From: Mycolicibacter heraklionensis
GTDB taxonomy: Bacteria > Actinomycetota > Actinomycetes > Mycobacteriales > Mycobacteriaceae
NCBI RefSeq assembly: GCF_001021505.1
Contig: NZ_LDPO01000010.1
Location: 1-64,000 of the forward strand
Reading direction: 5' to 3'
DNA length: 64,000 bases
Every line of letters starts with the position of its first letter. Positions within the stretch are counted from its first letter, which is position 1. The notes under the pieces were generated by a model. The model had not been told where the DNA came from, searched no databases, and was given only the letters and a program-made list of their open reading frames with translations. The translations under genes and the position numbers were made by a program. Shown piece by piece: positions 44,868-61,019 of the stretch.

Positions 44868-46151
44868 GTGCGTACTACCTCTCTCACCGCTCACCTCGCC
44901 AGCCACCGGAACGGGCGGCCCCGCTCCCACCCGCGCGTGGTAGCCCCGGCCCTGCAGCTGGCCGACAGCGCCGGCGCCGAGGTCTTCGCGGCGGTTCGTC
45001 AACACGGCCCGGTCGCCCGGGAGGCCATCGCCGGCGCCACCTCGCTGAGCGTCGCCACCGTCAACCGCCAGGTCAGCGCGCTGCTGGAAGCCGGATTGCT
45101 GCTGGAGCGCGCCGACCTGGCCACGTCCGGGGCGATCGGGCGGCCGCGTCGGCCGGTGGTGGTCAACCACGAACCGTTCCTCACCCTGGGCCTGCACATC
45201 GGGGCCAAGACCACCAGCATCGTGGCCACCGACCTGCTCGGCCGCACCCTCGACGTCGTCGAGACCCCGACCCCGAACAACGGGGCCACGCCGGCGCTGG
45301 CGTCGCTGGCCGCCAGCGCCAGCCGGTACCTGACCCGCTGGCAGAAGCGCCGGCCGCTGTGGGTCGGGGTCGCCATCGGTGGTGCGGTGGACGGGGCCAC
45401 CGGCCACGTCGACCACCCGCGACTGGGCTGGACCGCCGCGCCGGTCGGGCCGGTGCTGGCCGAGGAGCTGGGCCTGCCCGTATCGGTGGCCTCGCATGTG
45501 GACGCGATGGCCGGGGCGGAACTGCTGTTCGGTGTGCGGCGGCCGACGGCCAACAGCACCACCAGCCTCTACGTCTACGCCCGGGAAACGGTCGGCTACG
45601 CGCTGGTGATCGGCGGACGGGTGCACAGCCCGACCAGCGGTCCTGGCACCATCGCCGGCCTGCCGGTGTACTCGGAGCTGCTCGGGGGCACCGGACATCT
45701 CGAATCCACCGTCAGCGATGAGGCGGTGCTGGCCGCGGCTCGTCGGCTGCGGCTGCTGCCGGAGGGCAACGGCGCCGTGTCGGCGGCGGTGACCACTCTG
45801 GTGCGCGAGGCGCGCGGCGGTGACGAGCGAGCCGCAGCACTGCTGACCGAGCGGGCCCGTGCTCTGGGCGAAGCCGTAGCGCTGCTGCGCGACGTCCTCA
45901 ACCCCGATGACCTGGTGGTCGGTGGCCAGGGTTTCACCGAATACCCGGAGGGCATGGCCGAGGTCGAGCGGGCCTTCACGCAGCGTTCGGTGCTGTCGGC
46001 GCGCAGCATCCGCGTCACCGCGTTCGGCAACCGGGTTCAGGAGGCCGGCGCCGGCACGGTGTCACTGGGCGGGCTCTACGCCGACCCGGTCGGGGCGATG
46101 CGCCGGTCCCGCGGTCCGGTCGCCCGCGTGGTCCCGGAAGTGTCCGCCTGA
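44868..46151 (+). CDS. ROK-family transcriptional regulator, Rv0485 ortholog
   Basis: A 427-residue protein from GTG 44868. An N-terminal winged helix ([27 protein letters not shown] type, residues about 45-75) precedes a ROK sugar-kinase-like domain: [19 protein letters not shown] near residue 105, [11 protein letters not shown], and the C-terminal [13 protein letters not shown]. The usual Cys-rich zinc motif of ROK kinases is not evident, fitting a regulator rather than a kinase. It lies 22 bases before mshA, and its translation is probably controlled by the leader RNA. Rv0485 is reported to regulate pe13/ppe18. Confidence 0.88.
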   Translation: MRTTSLTAHLASHRNGRPRSHPRVVAPALQLADSAGAEVFAAVRQHGPVAREAIAGATSLSVATVNRQVSALLEAGLLLERADLATSGAIGRPRRPVVVNHEPFLTLGLHIGAKTTSIVATDLLGRTLDVVETPTPNNGATPALASLAASASRYLTRWQKRRPLWVGVAIGGAVDGATGHVDHPRLGWTAAPVGPVLAEELGLPVSVASHVDAMAGAELLFGVRRPTANSTTSLYVYARETVGYALVIGGRVHSPTSGPGTIAGLPVYSELLGGTGHLESTVSDEAVLAAARRLRLLPEGNGAVSAAVTTLVREARGGDERAAALLTERARALGEAVALLRDVLNPDDLVVGGQGFTEYPEGMAEVERAFTQRSVLSARSIRVTAFGNRVQEAGAGTVSLGGLYADPVGAMRRSRGPVARVVPEVSA

Positions 46152-46173
46152 CCGAACCTGTAAGGATGGCGGG

Positions 46174-47520
46174 GTGGGCTACGACGTTGGAGGGGTTGGG
46201 AGCGTCAGATCCGATGTGCACCGAGTAGCGCTGCTGTCGGTACACACGTCGCCGCTGGCCCAGCCCGGCACCGGCGATGCCGGTGGCATGAACGTCTACG
46301 TCCTGCAGAGCGCGCTGCATTTGGCGCGCCGCGGGGTGTCGGTGGAAGTGTTCACCCGCGCCACGTCGTCGGTCGACCCGCCGGTGCAGCACGTGGCGCC
46401 CGGCGTGCTGGTGCGCAACGTGGTGGCCGGGCCGTTCGAAGGTTTGGACAAGAACGACCTGCCCACGCAGCTGTGCGCGTTCGCCGCCGGGGTGCTGCGC
46501 GCCGAGGCCGCCCACGAGCCCGGTTACTACGACGTCGTGCATTCGCACTACTGGCTGTCCGGGCAGGTCGGCTGGCTGGCCGCGGACCGGTGGGCGGTGC
46601 CGCTGGTGCACACCGCGCACACCCTGGCCGGGGTGAAGAACGCCGCCCTGGCCGCCGGGGACGCCCCGGAACCGCCGCTGCGCACGGTCGGCGAGCAGCA
46701 GGTCGTCGATGCCGCGGACCGGCTGATCGTCAATACCGACGATGAAGCCCAGCAACTCGTCGACCTGCATGAGGCGGACCCGCGCCGGATCGACGTGGCG
46801 CATCCGGGCGTCGACCTGGAGGTGTTCCGGCCCGGCGACAAGCGGGCGGCCCGGGCGGCGTTGGGGTTGTCGGTAGGCGAACCGATCGTGGCGTTCGTCG
46901 GCCGCATCCAGCCGCTCAAGGCGCCCGACATCCTGCTGCGGGCGGCCGCGAAACTGCCCGGGGTGCGTGTGGTGGTGGCCGGCGGGCCGTCGGGCAGCAG
47001 CGGGCTGGCGGAACCGGGCGGCCTGGTTCGGCTTGCCGCCGAACTGGGTATCAGTGACCGGGTGACCTTCCTGCCGCCGCAGTCTCGCGAGGATCTGGCG
47101 ATGCTGTTCCAAGCCGCCGACCTGGTGGCCGTGCCGAGCTACTCCGAGTCGTTCGGGCTGGTGGCCCTGGAGGCCCAGGCGTGCGGGACGCCGGTGGTGG
47201 CCGCGGCCGTCGGTGGGCTGCCGGTGGCGGTGCGCGACGGCGTCACCGGGCGTCTGGTCGACGGGCACGGGATCGAGGCGTGGACGACCGCCCTCGATGA
47301 GCTGCTGCGGCTCGGTTCCGGGCCCCGGGGATGGGCGATGCGCAGGGCCGCCGTCAGCCATGCGGCGCGGTTTTCCTGGGAGCGCACCGTCGACGCCCAA
47401 TTGGCCAGCTACACGCACGCGATCGAAGACTTCGCCGCGGCCCGGGGCGGGCGGATGCGGGTGCTCGGATCGGCGCGCCGGCCTCGCCGGTGGCCGACGC
47501 GGCGCGGGGCGCGCGCATGA
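46174..47520 (+). CDS. mshA: D-inositol-3-phosphate glycosyltransferase (mycothiol synthesis)
   Basis: A 448-residue GT-B, GT4-family enzyme from GTG 46174, nine bases after [25 protein letters not shown] is the N-terminal substrate motif, [14 protein letters not shown] and [12 protein letters not shown] are conserved, [12 protein letters not shown] and [20 protein letters not shown] form the UDP-sugar site with the EX7E motif. It joins UDP-GlcNAc to inositol-3-phosphate, the first committed step to mycothiol. The C-terminus is Arg-rich. It is shorter at the N-terminus than remembered for M. tuberculosis (480). Confidence 0.95.
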   Translation: MGYDVGGVGSVRSDVHRVALLSVHTSPLAQPGTGDAGGMNVYVLQSALHLARRGVSVEVFTRATSSVDPPVQHVAPGVLVRNVVAGPFEGLDKNDLPTQLCAFAAGVLRAEAAHEPGYYDVVHSHYWLSGQVGWLAADRWAVPLVHTAHTLAGVKNAALAAGDAPEPPLRTVGEQQVVDAADRLIVNTDDEAQQLVDLHEADPRRIDVAHPGVDLEVFRPGDKRAARAALGLSVGEPIVAFVGRIQPLKAPDILLRAAAKLPGVRVVVAGGPSGSSGLAEPGGLVRLAAELGISDRVTFLPPQSREDLAMLFQAADLVAVPSYSESFGLVALEAQACGTPVVAAAVGGLPVAVRDGVTGRLVDGHGIEAWTTALDELLRLGSGPRGWAMRRAAVSHAARFSWERTVDAQLASYTHAIEDFAAARGGRMRVLGSARRPRRWPTRRGARA

Positions 47521-47553
47521 GCAGGATGGCGACACGGCGCGTCCCGTCGGCGC

Positions 47554-47610
47554 CGAGTGTGCGGTTTGCGAGGCCTGCCCCGGTGTGTTGCCGAGTAAAC
47601 CGCACACTCG
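47554..47610. terminator. Perfect 14-bp inverted repeat after mshA
   Basis: CGAGTGTGCGGTTT at 47554-47567 pairs perfectly with AAACCGCACACTCG at 47597-47610 across a 29-base loop. It lies 34 bases after the mshA stop and 41 before the ybjN-like gene. It may terminate or process the mshA transcript, or be one copy of a dispersed mycobacterial palindrome; its arms share the CGAG-GTGCG pattern with the icl1 hairpin. Confidence 0.6.
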
Positions 47611-47650
47611 ACGCACATCGGGGGCACGCGCGCAGGAGGCAGTGGTGGGG

Positions 47651-48160
47651 ATGAACCGCAGCGACGTCCAGGAGCTCATCGAAAGCACCCTGCAGGCGGC
47701 TGAGCTGACCTACTCGCCGACCCCGGGCTCACACGGCGGGCTGCCCGGGCTGATCGTGGAACTGCCCGGCGAGCGCAAACTCAAGACCAACACCATCCTC
47801 AGTGTCGGAGAGCACTCGGTGCGCGTCGAGGCGTTCGTCTGCCGTCAGCCCGACGAGAACCACGCCGGGGTCTACCGGTACCTGCTCCAGCGCAACCGCC
47901 GGCTGTACGGGGTGGCCTACACCCTGGACAACGTCGGCGACATCTACCTCGTCGGTCGCATGGCGCTGACTTCGGTGACGCCCGAGGAGATCGACCGGGT
48001 GCTCGGACAGGTGCTCGAAGCCGTCGACTTCGACTTCAATACGTTGCTGGAGTTGGGATTTGCCACCTCGATCCAGAAGGAATGGGAGTGGCGGGTATCC
48101 ACCGGACAGTCGCTGAAGAACCTGCGGGCGTTCGAGCATTTGATCCCGCCGAGCAGCTGA
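47651..48160 (+). CDS. YbjN-domain protein, Rv0487 ortholog
   Basis: A 169-residue protein from ATG 47651 (MNRSDVQELIESTLQAAELT); GTG codons at 47642 and 47645 are in frame, and AGGAGG at 47634-47639 could serve either GTG 47645 or the ATG. YbjN features: LTYSPTPGSHGGLPGLIVEL, RKLKTNTILSVGEHSVRVEA and YLLQRNRRLYGVAYTLD. The fold resembles type III secretion chaperones; function unknown. It follows mshA as in M. tuberculosis. Confidence 0.87.
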   Translation: MNRSDVQELIESTLQAAELTYSPTPGSHGGLPGLIVELPGERKLKTNTILSVGEHSVRVEAFVCRQPDENHAGVYRYLLQRNRRLYGVAYTLDNVGDIYLVGRMALTSVTPEEIDRVLGQVLEAVDFDFNTLLELGFATSIQKEWEWRVSTGQSLKNLRAFEHLIPPSS

Positions 48161-48163
48161 CCC

Positions 48164-49564
48164 TCACCCGTCGGGCAGCACCGCCGACTCCAGCTCGCGC
48201 AGGCAGCGCTCGGTCCTCGGCACCAGCGTTGCGATATCGGGCATCACCTCGCCGTCGCCGACATAGCCGATGCCGATGCGGTCGGCATACGAGCACAACG
48301 TGACATTGAGCGTCTGGCCGTCGAAAACGGTCGACACCGGATAGATCTCTTCGACATGTGCACCGTTCCAATACATTTCATCGCGCGGCCCGGGCACGCT
48401 GGATATCGGAAGGTTGTATCCGGTTCGTATCCGCGGACTCACCGGCGCAACCGCCTGGAAGATGGTCGAGGCGATGCTGGGCACCAGCAGCGACAGCGAT
48501 GCCCCCGACCCGTACCGGGCGACATAGCGTTTGCCTTCACGCATGGACCGGTGCACCCGCCGGAGTCGTTGCACCGGGTCGGCAACGTCGGTGCCGATCG
48601 GGCACAGCCATGCGCCGAAACGGTTTCCGGAGTCATCGGAGGTGGCGTTGGGGGCGCGCACGGTGATGGGGCAGAACGCCACCAGCGATTGCCCCGGCAG
48701 GCTGCCATGATCGGTCAGCCAGCTGCGCAGCACCCCACCGACGACGGCGGTGGTGACGTCGTTGGCCGTGGTGCCGGTGGCCTGCTGCACCGCCCGGATG
48801 CGGCTCTTGGCCCAGCTGCCGGCGACGACGCCGCGTTTGGGTCCCAGCCGCCGGTTGAAGGGCGTGAACGGCGCGCCGACCGCCGGGATGGTGGTGCGGC
48901 CGGTGAGTGTCGCGAGCACGGCGCGTGCCGGGCTTTCGACGAGGTGCTCGAGCATCGTGATGCCGGAGGCGGCGGCGCCGGCCAGGCGTCGCAGCGGTGC
49001 GATCAGATCCGATCCGGAATCAGCGGTCGGCGGGGCCGTCCGGCTGTGCTGTGCGGCGTAGAACGGTGACATGCCGCGCCGATCAGGATCGGGGCTCAGC
49101 CCGTCACTGATCATCCGTAACCCCGCAACGCCGTCCACGATGGTGTGATGGACCTTGGCGTAGAAGGCGATTCTGCCGTCGGCGAGCCCGTCGATCAGGA
49201 CGGCCGTCCACAGCGGCCGCGACCGGTCCAGTCGCTCGGCGTGCAGTTCGCCGATGAGCCGCCACAGTTCCTCACGGCCGCTGCCGGCCGGCAGGGTCCG
49301 TCGGGTGAGGTGGTGCTCCAGGTCGAGGTCGTGTTCATCCCGCCAGACCCACATGCCGCCGGTGCGCGGGCTCCGGTGCGGAACCCGGCGGAGGCGGTGG
49401 TCGACGGCGCCGGTGTGGGTCAGTGCCTGGCGGTAGAGCTGGTCGGCGAACCGTTCGCCCGCATCTTCCGGCGGCGCGAGGATCAGCACCGCGCCGATGT
49501 TGATCGGGTGGAACAACGAGTCCCCGGTGATCATCGCTGCGTCAAGGACGCTCATCCCGTTCAT
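48164..49564 (-). CDS. Wax ester synthase/diacylglycerol acyltransferase (WS/DGAT)
   Basis: A 466-residue protein with the catalytic HHTIVDG (HHxxxDG) near residue 140 and the N-terminal MSVLDAAMITGDSLFHPINI. Later conserved pieces are FNRRLGPKRGVV, TANDVTTAVVGGVLRSWL and ISSVPGPRDEMYWNGAHVEE. WS/DGATs form triacylglycerol or wax esters from acyl-CoA. GAGGTG precedes the ATG. In M. tuberculosis a LysE-family gene (Rv0488) occupies this place, so this gene and the hydrolase next to it are an insertion. Confidence 0.9.
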   Translation of the reverse strand: MNGMSVLDAAMITGDSLFHPINIGAVLILAPPEDAGERFADQLYRQALTHTGAVDHRLRRVPHRSPRTGGMWVWRDEHDLDLEHHLTRRTLPAGSGREELWRLIGELHAERLDRSRPLWTAVLIDGLADGRIAFYAKVHHTIVDGVAGLRMISDGLSPDPDRRGMSPFYAAQHSRTAPPTADSGSDLIAPLRRLAGAAASGITMLEHLVESPARAVLATLTGRTTIPAVGAPFTPFNRRLGPKRGVVAGSWAKSRIRAVQQATGTTANDVTTAVVGGVLRSWLTDHGSLPGQSLVAFCPITVRAPNATSDDSGNRFGAWLCPIGTDVADPVQRLRRVHRSMREGKRYVARYGSGASLSLLVPSIASTIFQAVAPVSPRIRTGYNLPISSVPGPRDEMYWNGAHVEEIYPVSTVFDGQTLNVTLCSYADRIGIGYVGDGEVMPDIATLVPRTERCLRELESAVLPDG

Positions 49565-49590
49565 GTATCACCTCGCGTCGTCGGCCCCCG

Positions 49591-50814
49591 TCAGTCGAGC
49601 AGCCCGGACTGCACGATGGCCGCCTCGACGAACCGCTGAACCGGTCGAGCTTCGAAGAATCCGGTGTGCCCGCCGCGGTACCAGACGATCTCCGGCTTGC
49701 CCCAGTGCTCCCACAGCCGGACCACCTGCTCGCGTGGGTGCACCACCCGGTCGGCGATGCCGGCGTAGATGAAACGGCCGCGCATCGGGACCCGGGGCTG
49801 CAGCGACAGCGGCGACGTCATCCGGCCGAGCGGCTCGGCCAGCACGACCGTCTGCCGGCGCGGGTCGGTGCGGCTCAGACCGGAGTGCCGGCCCAGCAAC
49901 TGGACCACGTCGGCCACCGGCACCCCCAGGATGGCGCAGGTCAGATCGTCCTCCAGGCTGGCAACCAAAGCGGCGATGTAGCCGCCCATCGAGATGCTGT
50001 TCAGCCCGATCGGCGACTCCGGCTCCTGCGCGCGGATCCAGCTCAGCAGGCGTCGGACATCCCAGACTCCCTGGGCGCCGGCGTGCACGTTGTCCAGGGC
50101 GTCCTCGCCGGGGAAGGCCGCCCCCTTGGGCAGGCCACGTGCCCGCGGCCCGTGCATGGGCAGCACCGGCAGCACGATGTTCAGGCCGAATTTCTCATGC
50201 AGGTGGCGCGCCCGAAACAGCCACAGGTCCAGCCCGGCACGGCCCATCTCGGCGCCGTGCACACCCACCAGCCACGGTCGGGGCTCGTGATGCCGCAGCA
50301 GAATCGCGTAGGCGCGGTCGTTGCCGGTGTAACTGCGCCACCGCTGCGCGCCGGGCTCCCCCGGCAGCGGTGCGTATCCGCTCTCCCAGCGGATCCGGTC
50401 ATGGGATCGCCGACGGCCTTCCCGGGGCAGCAGGGTGACCTCGGTCAGCGGCGGCGGTGCGGCGAAGAACTTCTCCGGTTCGTCGAGAAAGCCGCGCGAA
50501 CCGTAGAAGTCGATCGCCTCGGAGACCTCGGCGTTGATGCGTTCGAAGACGTCCATGCCGCCGATCGGACGGCGTCCCCGCAGTCCGAGCAGGACGACTT
50601 CGTCGCGGAAGGCCTGGGTGGCCAACGCGAGGGTCGGCCGGGCGACGGGCAGGTCCTCTTCGTGGCGCTCGTCGAGGTAGTCGCGCCACATCCGTGCGTA
50701 GTACCGGCCGGTGCGCCGAAACGGCCGGGTCACCGTCCCCAACGGGGCGGTGACGGGCGACCGCCCGGCGGGCCCACTGCGCTCCCGGGCGGGGTCGCTG
50801 GGTTCTACTGCCAT
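49591..50814 (-). CDS. Alpha/beta-hydrolase fold protein
   Basis: A 407-residue protein. The oxyanion region is LVGVHGAEMGRAGLD, the nucleophile elbow IGLNSISMGGYIAAL (Ser-Ile-Ser-Met-Gly, first Gly replaced by Ser), Asp is in IYAGIADRVVHPRE and His in YRGGHTGFFEA. The N-terminal about 90 residues are basic and helical (RYYARMWRDYLDERHEEDL). It lies 26 bases upstream of the WS/DGAT gene on the same strand, so a lipase or acyl-handling role with it is likely. Substrate unknown. Confidence 0.82.
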   Translation of the reverse strand: MAVEPSDPARERSGPAGRSPVTAPLGTVTRPFRRTGRYYARMWRDYLDERHEEDLPVARPTLALATQAFRDEVVLLGLRGRRPIGGMDVFERINAEVSEAIDFYGSRGFLDEPEKFFAAPPPLTEVTLLPREGRRRSHDRIRWESGYAPLPGEPGAQRWRSYTGNDRAYAILLRHHEPRPWLVGVHGAEMGRAGLDLWLFRARHLHEKFGLNIVLPVLPMHGPRARGLPKGAAFPGEDALDNVHAGAQGVWDVRRLLSWIRAQEPESPIGLNSISMGGYIAALVASLEDDLTCAILGVPVADVVQLLGRHSGLSRTDPRRQTVVLAEPLGRMTSPLSLQPRVPMRGRFIYAGIADRVVHPREQVVRLWEHWGKPEIVWYRGGHTGFFEARPVQRFVEAAIVQSGLLD

Positions 50815-50913
50815 ACCTTGACGCTATCGACGCGATCACGCGCCAGGCAGGGCCGTTGGTCCTGGCCGTGGTGAGCCAAAGGCACCCGAACCTCCCGTGA
50901 GACACTGACGCCC

Positions 50914-51663
50914 ATGTCTGACACTGCCACCCTGATACTGCTGCGTCACGGCGAGAGCGAATGGAACGCCAGCAACCAGTTCACCGGTTGGATGGACGTC
51001 AACCTGACCGACAAGGGCCGTGCCGAGGCGGTCCGCGCCGGCTCGCTACTGGTCGAACACGGCCTGCTTCCCGATGTGGTCTACACCTCGCTGCTGCGCC
51101 GGGCGATCACCACCGCGAACCTGGCGCTGGACGCCGCCGACCGGCACTGGATCCCGGTGCACCGCACCTGGCGGCTCAACGAGCGCCACTACGGCGCGCT
51201 GCAGGGCCTGGACAAGGCGGCCACCAAGGCGCGCTACGGCGACGAGCAGTTCATGACGTGGCGGCGCAGCTACGACACCCCGCCCCCGCCCATCGAGGCC
51301 GGCAGCCGGTACAGCCAGGACACCGATCCCCGCTACGCCGATATCGGCGGCGGGCCGCTCACCGAGTGCCTGGCAGACGTGGTGGCGCGCTTCCTGCCCT
51401 ACTTCACCGACGTCGTCATCCCGGACCTGCGGTGCGGCAAGACGGTGCTGATCGCGGCGCACGGCAACTCGTTGCGGGCGCTGGTGAAGTACCTCGACCA
51501 GATGTCGGACGAGGACGTGGTCGGGCTGAACATCCCGACGGGCATCCCGCTGCGTTACGACCTGGACGCCGACCTGCGTCCGAAGGTGGCCGGTGGCGTC
51601 TATCTGGACCCGGAGGCGGCCGCCGCCGGGGCCGCGGCGGTGGCGAGCCAGGGCGCCAAATAG
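50914..51663 (+). CDS. gpm1: 2,3-bisphosphoglycerate-dependent phosphoglycerate mutase
   Basis: A 249-residue enzyme, the same length as M. tuberculosis Gpm1. The phospho-His is in [20 protein letters not shown], with [17 protein letters not shown] carrying Glu and Arg, and the second His in [14 protein letters not shown]. It interconverts 3- and 2-phosphoglycerate. It immediately precedes senX3-regX3, the conserved mycobacterial order. Confidence 0.96.
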   Translation: MSDTATLILLRHGESEWNASNQFTGWMDVNLTDKGRAEAVRAGSLLVEHGLLPDVVYTSLLRRAITTANLALDAADRHWIPVHRTWRLNERHYGALQGLDKAATKARYGDEQFMTWRRSYDTPPPPIEAGSRYSQDTDPRYADIGGGPLTECLADVVARFLPYFTDVVIPDLRCGKTVLIAAHGNSLRALVKYLDQMSDEDVVGLNIPTGIPLRYDLDADLRPKVAGGVYLDPEAAAAGAAAVASQGAK

Positions 51664-51683
51664 CGGTTTGAGGCCCGCCCAGT

Positions 51684-51724
51684 GTGAATACCGGGTGGAG
51701 CACGGGTGAAATCTTCGGGTTGAA
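51684..51724. promoter_or_regulatory. Direct repeats upstream of senX3, candidate RegX3 boxes
   Basis: GTGAA at 51684-51688, GTGGA at 51695-51699 and GTGAA at 51706-51710 are exactly 11 bases apart, followed by GTTGAA at 51719-51724. PhoB/OmpR-family regulators bind 11-base direct repeats of GTGAA-type half sites. The site is 70-110 bases upstream of the senX3 GTG in the 130-base gap after gpm1, where autoregulation is expected. Confidence 0.55.
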
Positions 51725-51793
51725 TTCACATTCGGCGCACGTCATGGTCGAACGCTGGTCAGCTCACGGTGCCAGACTGCGTACGATTTTGCC

Positions 51794-52975
51794 GTGGCTG
51801 CGACCTCGGCGCTGACGCTTGCTGCAGCGTCGGCGGTTCTTGCGCTCGCGGCGGGCGTGGCGGCCGGTATTTGGCTGTCGCCGCGGCTGGCCGAGCGGCG
51901 TCGCAAGGCAGCCACCGAACGGTCCGGGATCACCGTCGCGGAGATGCTGCAGCAGATCGTCTCGCACGCCTCGCTGGGAATCGCGGTTGTCGACTCCCAC
52001 CGCGACGTCGTCTACCTCAATGACCGAGCCACCGAGCTGGGACTGGTGCACGGCCGGTTGATCGACGACGAGGCCTGGGCGGCCGCGCAGCGTGCGCTGG
52101 CCGGCGAGGAAGAAGTCGTCTTCGACTTGACGGTGGCCAAGCGGGCTCCCGGGGCCACCCGGTCGGATCTGTCGGCGGTGCGCGGTTACGCCCGGTTGTT
52201 GTCGGAAGAGGATCGCCGGTTCGCGGTGGTGATCGTCGACGACCAGTCCGAGCAGGCCCGCATGGAGGCCAGCCGACGCGACTTCGTGGCCAACGTCAGC
52301 CACGAACTCAAAACCCCGGTGGGGGCGATGGGGCTGCTCGCCGAAGCGCTGCTGGCCTCGGCCGACGACCCCGAGGCGGTACGGCCGTTCGCCGAGCGGG
52401 TGCTGGTGGAGGCCAACCGGCTGGCCAGCATGATCGGTGAGCTGATCGAGCTGTCCCGGCTGCAGGGCGCCGACCCGTTGCCGGACCTGGGCGTCGTCGA
52501 CGTCGACGCGGTGGTCAACGAGGCGATCTCCCGACACAAGGTGGCCGCCGACAACGCCGAGATCACCATCACCACCGACGCCCCGAGCGGGCTGCGCGTA
52601 CTCGGCGACGAACCGCTCCTGGTCACCGCGCTGGCCAACCTGGTGTCCAATGCGATCGCCTACTCACCGCACGGTTCGCCGGTGTCGATCAGCCGGCGTC
52701 GCCGGGACGGTTTCGTCGAGATCGCCGTGACCGACCGTGGCATCGGCATTGCGCCCAAGGACCAGCAGCGCGTTTTCGAACGGTTCTTCCGCAGCGACAA
52801 GGCCCGCTCGCGGGCCACCGGGGGCACCGGGCTGGGGTTGGCGATCGTCAAACACGTGGCGGCCAACCACAACGGCACCATCACGTTGTGGAGCCAGCCG
52901 GGGACCGGTTCGACATTTACCTTGGCGATTCCCGCCTACCAGGGCAGTGTGGACCCAGAGAAGGAGGAGCAGTGA
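51794..52975 (+). CDS. senX3: Sensor histidine kinase SenX3
   Basis: A 393-residue protein from GTG 51794. An N-terminal membrane helix ([20 protein letters not shown]) is followed by a PAS-like region ([20 protein letters not shown]). The H-box is [20 protein letters not shown], the N-box [12 protein letters not shown], and the G-boxes [20 protein letters not shown] and [17 protein letters not shown]. It phosphorylates RegX3 under phosphate limitation. Slightly shorter at the C-terminus than remembered for M. tuberculosis (410). Confidence 0.95.
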   Translation: MAATSALTLAAASAVLALAAGVAAGIWLSPRLAERRRKAATERSGITVAEMLQQIVSHASLGIAVVDSHRDVVYLNDRATELGLVHGRLIDDEAWAAAQRALAGEEEVVFDLTVAKRAPGATRSDLSAVRGYARLLSEEDRRFAVVIVDDQSEQARMEASRRDFVANVSHELKTPVGAMGLLAEALLASADDPEAVRPFAERVLVEANRLASMIGELIELSRLQGADPLPDLGVVDVDAVVNEAISRHKVAADNAEITITTDAPSGLRVLGDEPLLVTALANLVSNAIAYSPHGSPVSISRRRRDGFVEIAVTDRGIGIAPKDQQRVFERFFRSDKARSRATGGTGLGLAIVKHVAANHNGTITLWSQPGTGSTFTLAIPAYQGSVDPEKEEQ

Positions 52976-53027
52976 TCACACCCGCTGTCGATGACGCAGA
53001 GGGTAGCTATCGGGAAGGACAGCGTCG

Positions 53028-53711
53028 ATGACACACGTCTTGATCGTCGAGGACGAGGAATCGCTGGCCGACCCGTTGGCATTTCTGCTGCGCAAAGAAG
53101 GTTTCGAGGCCACCGTGGTCGGTGACGGCACCGCCGCCCTGGCCGAATTCGACCGGGCCGGCGCCGACATTGTGCTGCTGGATCTGATGCTGCCGGGGAT
53201 GTCGGGCACCGACGTCTGCAAACAACTGCGCGCGCGTTCCAGCGTGCCGGTGATTATGGTCACTGCCCGCGACAGCGAGATCGACAAGGTCGTCGGCCTG
53301 GAATTGGGCGCCGACGACTACGTGACCAAGCCGTATTCGGCCCGGGAGCTGATCGCCCGGATCCGGGCGGTGCTGCGCCGCGGCGGCGACGACGAGGGCG
53401 GCGTGGGCGAGGGTGTGCTGGAGTCCGGTCCGGTGCGGATGGACGTCGAACGGCACGTGGTCATGGTGAACGGCGAGCAGATTACCTTGCCGCTCAAGGA
53501 GTTCGACCTGCTCGAGTACCTGATGCGCAACACCGGCCGGGTGCTGACCCGCGGCCAGTTGATCGACCGGGTCTGGGGTGCGGATTACGTCGGCGACACC
53601 AAGACCTTGGATGTCCACGTCAAACGACTTCGGTCCAAGATCGAGGCCGACCCTGCCAATCCAGTGCACCTGGTTACCGTGCGCGGACTCGGGTACAAGC
53701 TGGAGGGTTGA
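53028..53711 (+). CDS. regX3: Response regulator RegX3
   Basis: A 227-residue OmpR/PhoB-type regulator. The receiver has the acidic pair in VLIVEDEESLADPL, the phospho-Asp in DIVLLDLMLPGMSG and Lys in DYVTKPYSARELIA. The winged helix includes LPLKEFDLLEYLMRNTGRVL and VDVHVKRLRSKI-like segments. GGAAGGAC precedes the ATG. Only 52 bases separate it from senX3 and no MIRU-type repeat is present there, unlike in M. tuberculosis. It activates phosphate starvation and ESX-5 genes. Confidence 0.96.
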   Translation: MTHVLIVEDEESLADPLAFLLRKEGFEATVVGDGTAALAEFDRAGADIVLLDLMLPGMSGTDVCKQLRARSSVPVIMVTARDSEIDKVVGLELGADDYVTKPYSARELIARIRAVLRRGGDDEGGVGEGVLESGPVRMDVERHVVMVNGEQITLPLKEFDLLEYLMRNTGRVLTRGQLIDRVWGADYVGDTKTLDVHVKRLRSKIEADPANPVHLVTVRGLGYKLEG

Positions 53712-53807
53712 CCTCGCGCACTCCCCCCGTAAACCCCTTAGTGGGGTCTCCTAACTTGCTCGGCGGGGTCTTCGTCGCCGAAAATCACGGACTGGACGTC
53801 TGACTTC

Positions 53808-53822
53808 TTAAGGTAGCCTTAA
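53808..53822. promoter_or_regulatory. TTAAGG-TAG-CCTTAA palindrome, iron-box-like, upstream of the PKS
   Basis: A perfect 6+6 inverted repeat. As the 19-mer 53808-53826 it agrees with the DtxR/IdeR consensus TTAGGTTAGCCTAACCTAA at 13 positions, and its GCCTTAA end matches a half site of the remembered mbtB box. A related AAGGTTGCCTA follows at 53825-53835. It is 73 bases before the PKS ATG and overlaps a possible -35 region. IdeR control is an inference. A weak ACCCC-TTAGT-GGGGT hairpin (53733-53747) after regX3 is the only other feature seen in the 183-base gap. Confidence 0.45.
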
Positions 53823-53894
53823 TCAAGGTTGCCTACGGAATCCTTGGGCCCCATCTAAAACCCTTCTTCGTCAGTTACACGGGAGACGCGATCG

Positions 53895-61015
<7,121 letters not shown>

Positions 61016-61019
<4 letters not shown>

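Noticed and set aside
53733..53747. Intrinsic terminator after regX3 (ACCCC-TTAGT-GGGGT)
   Set aside because: Only a 5-bp stem and no T-run; too weak to list as a terminator on its own.
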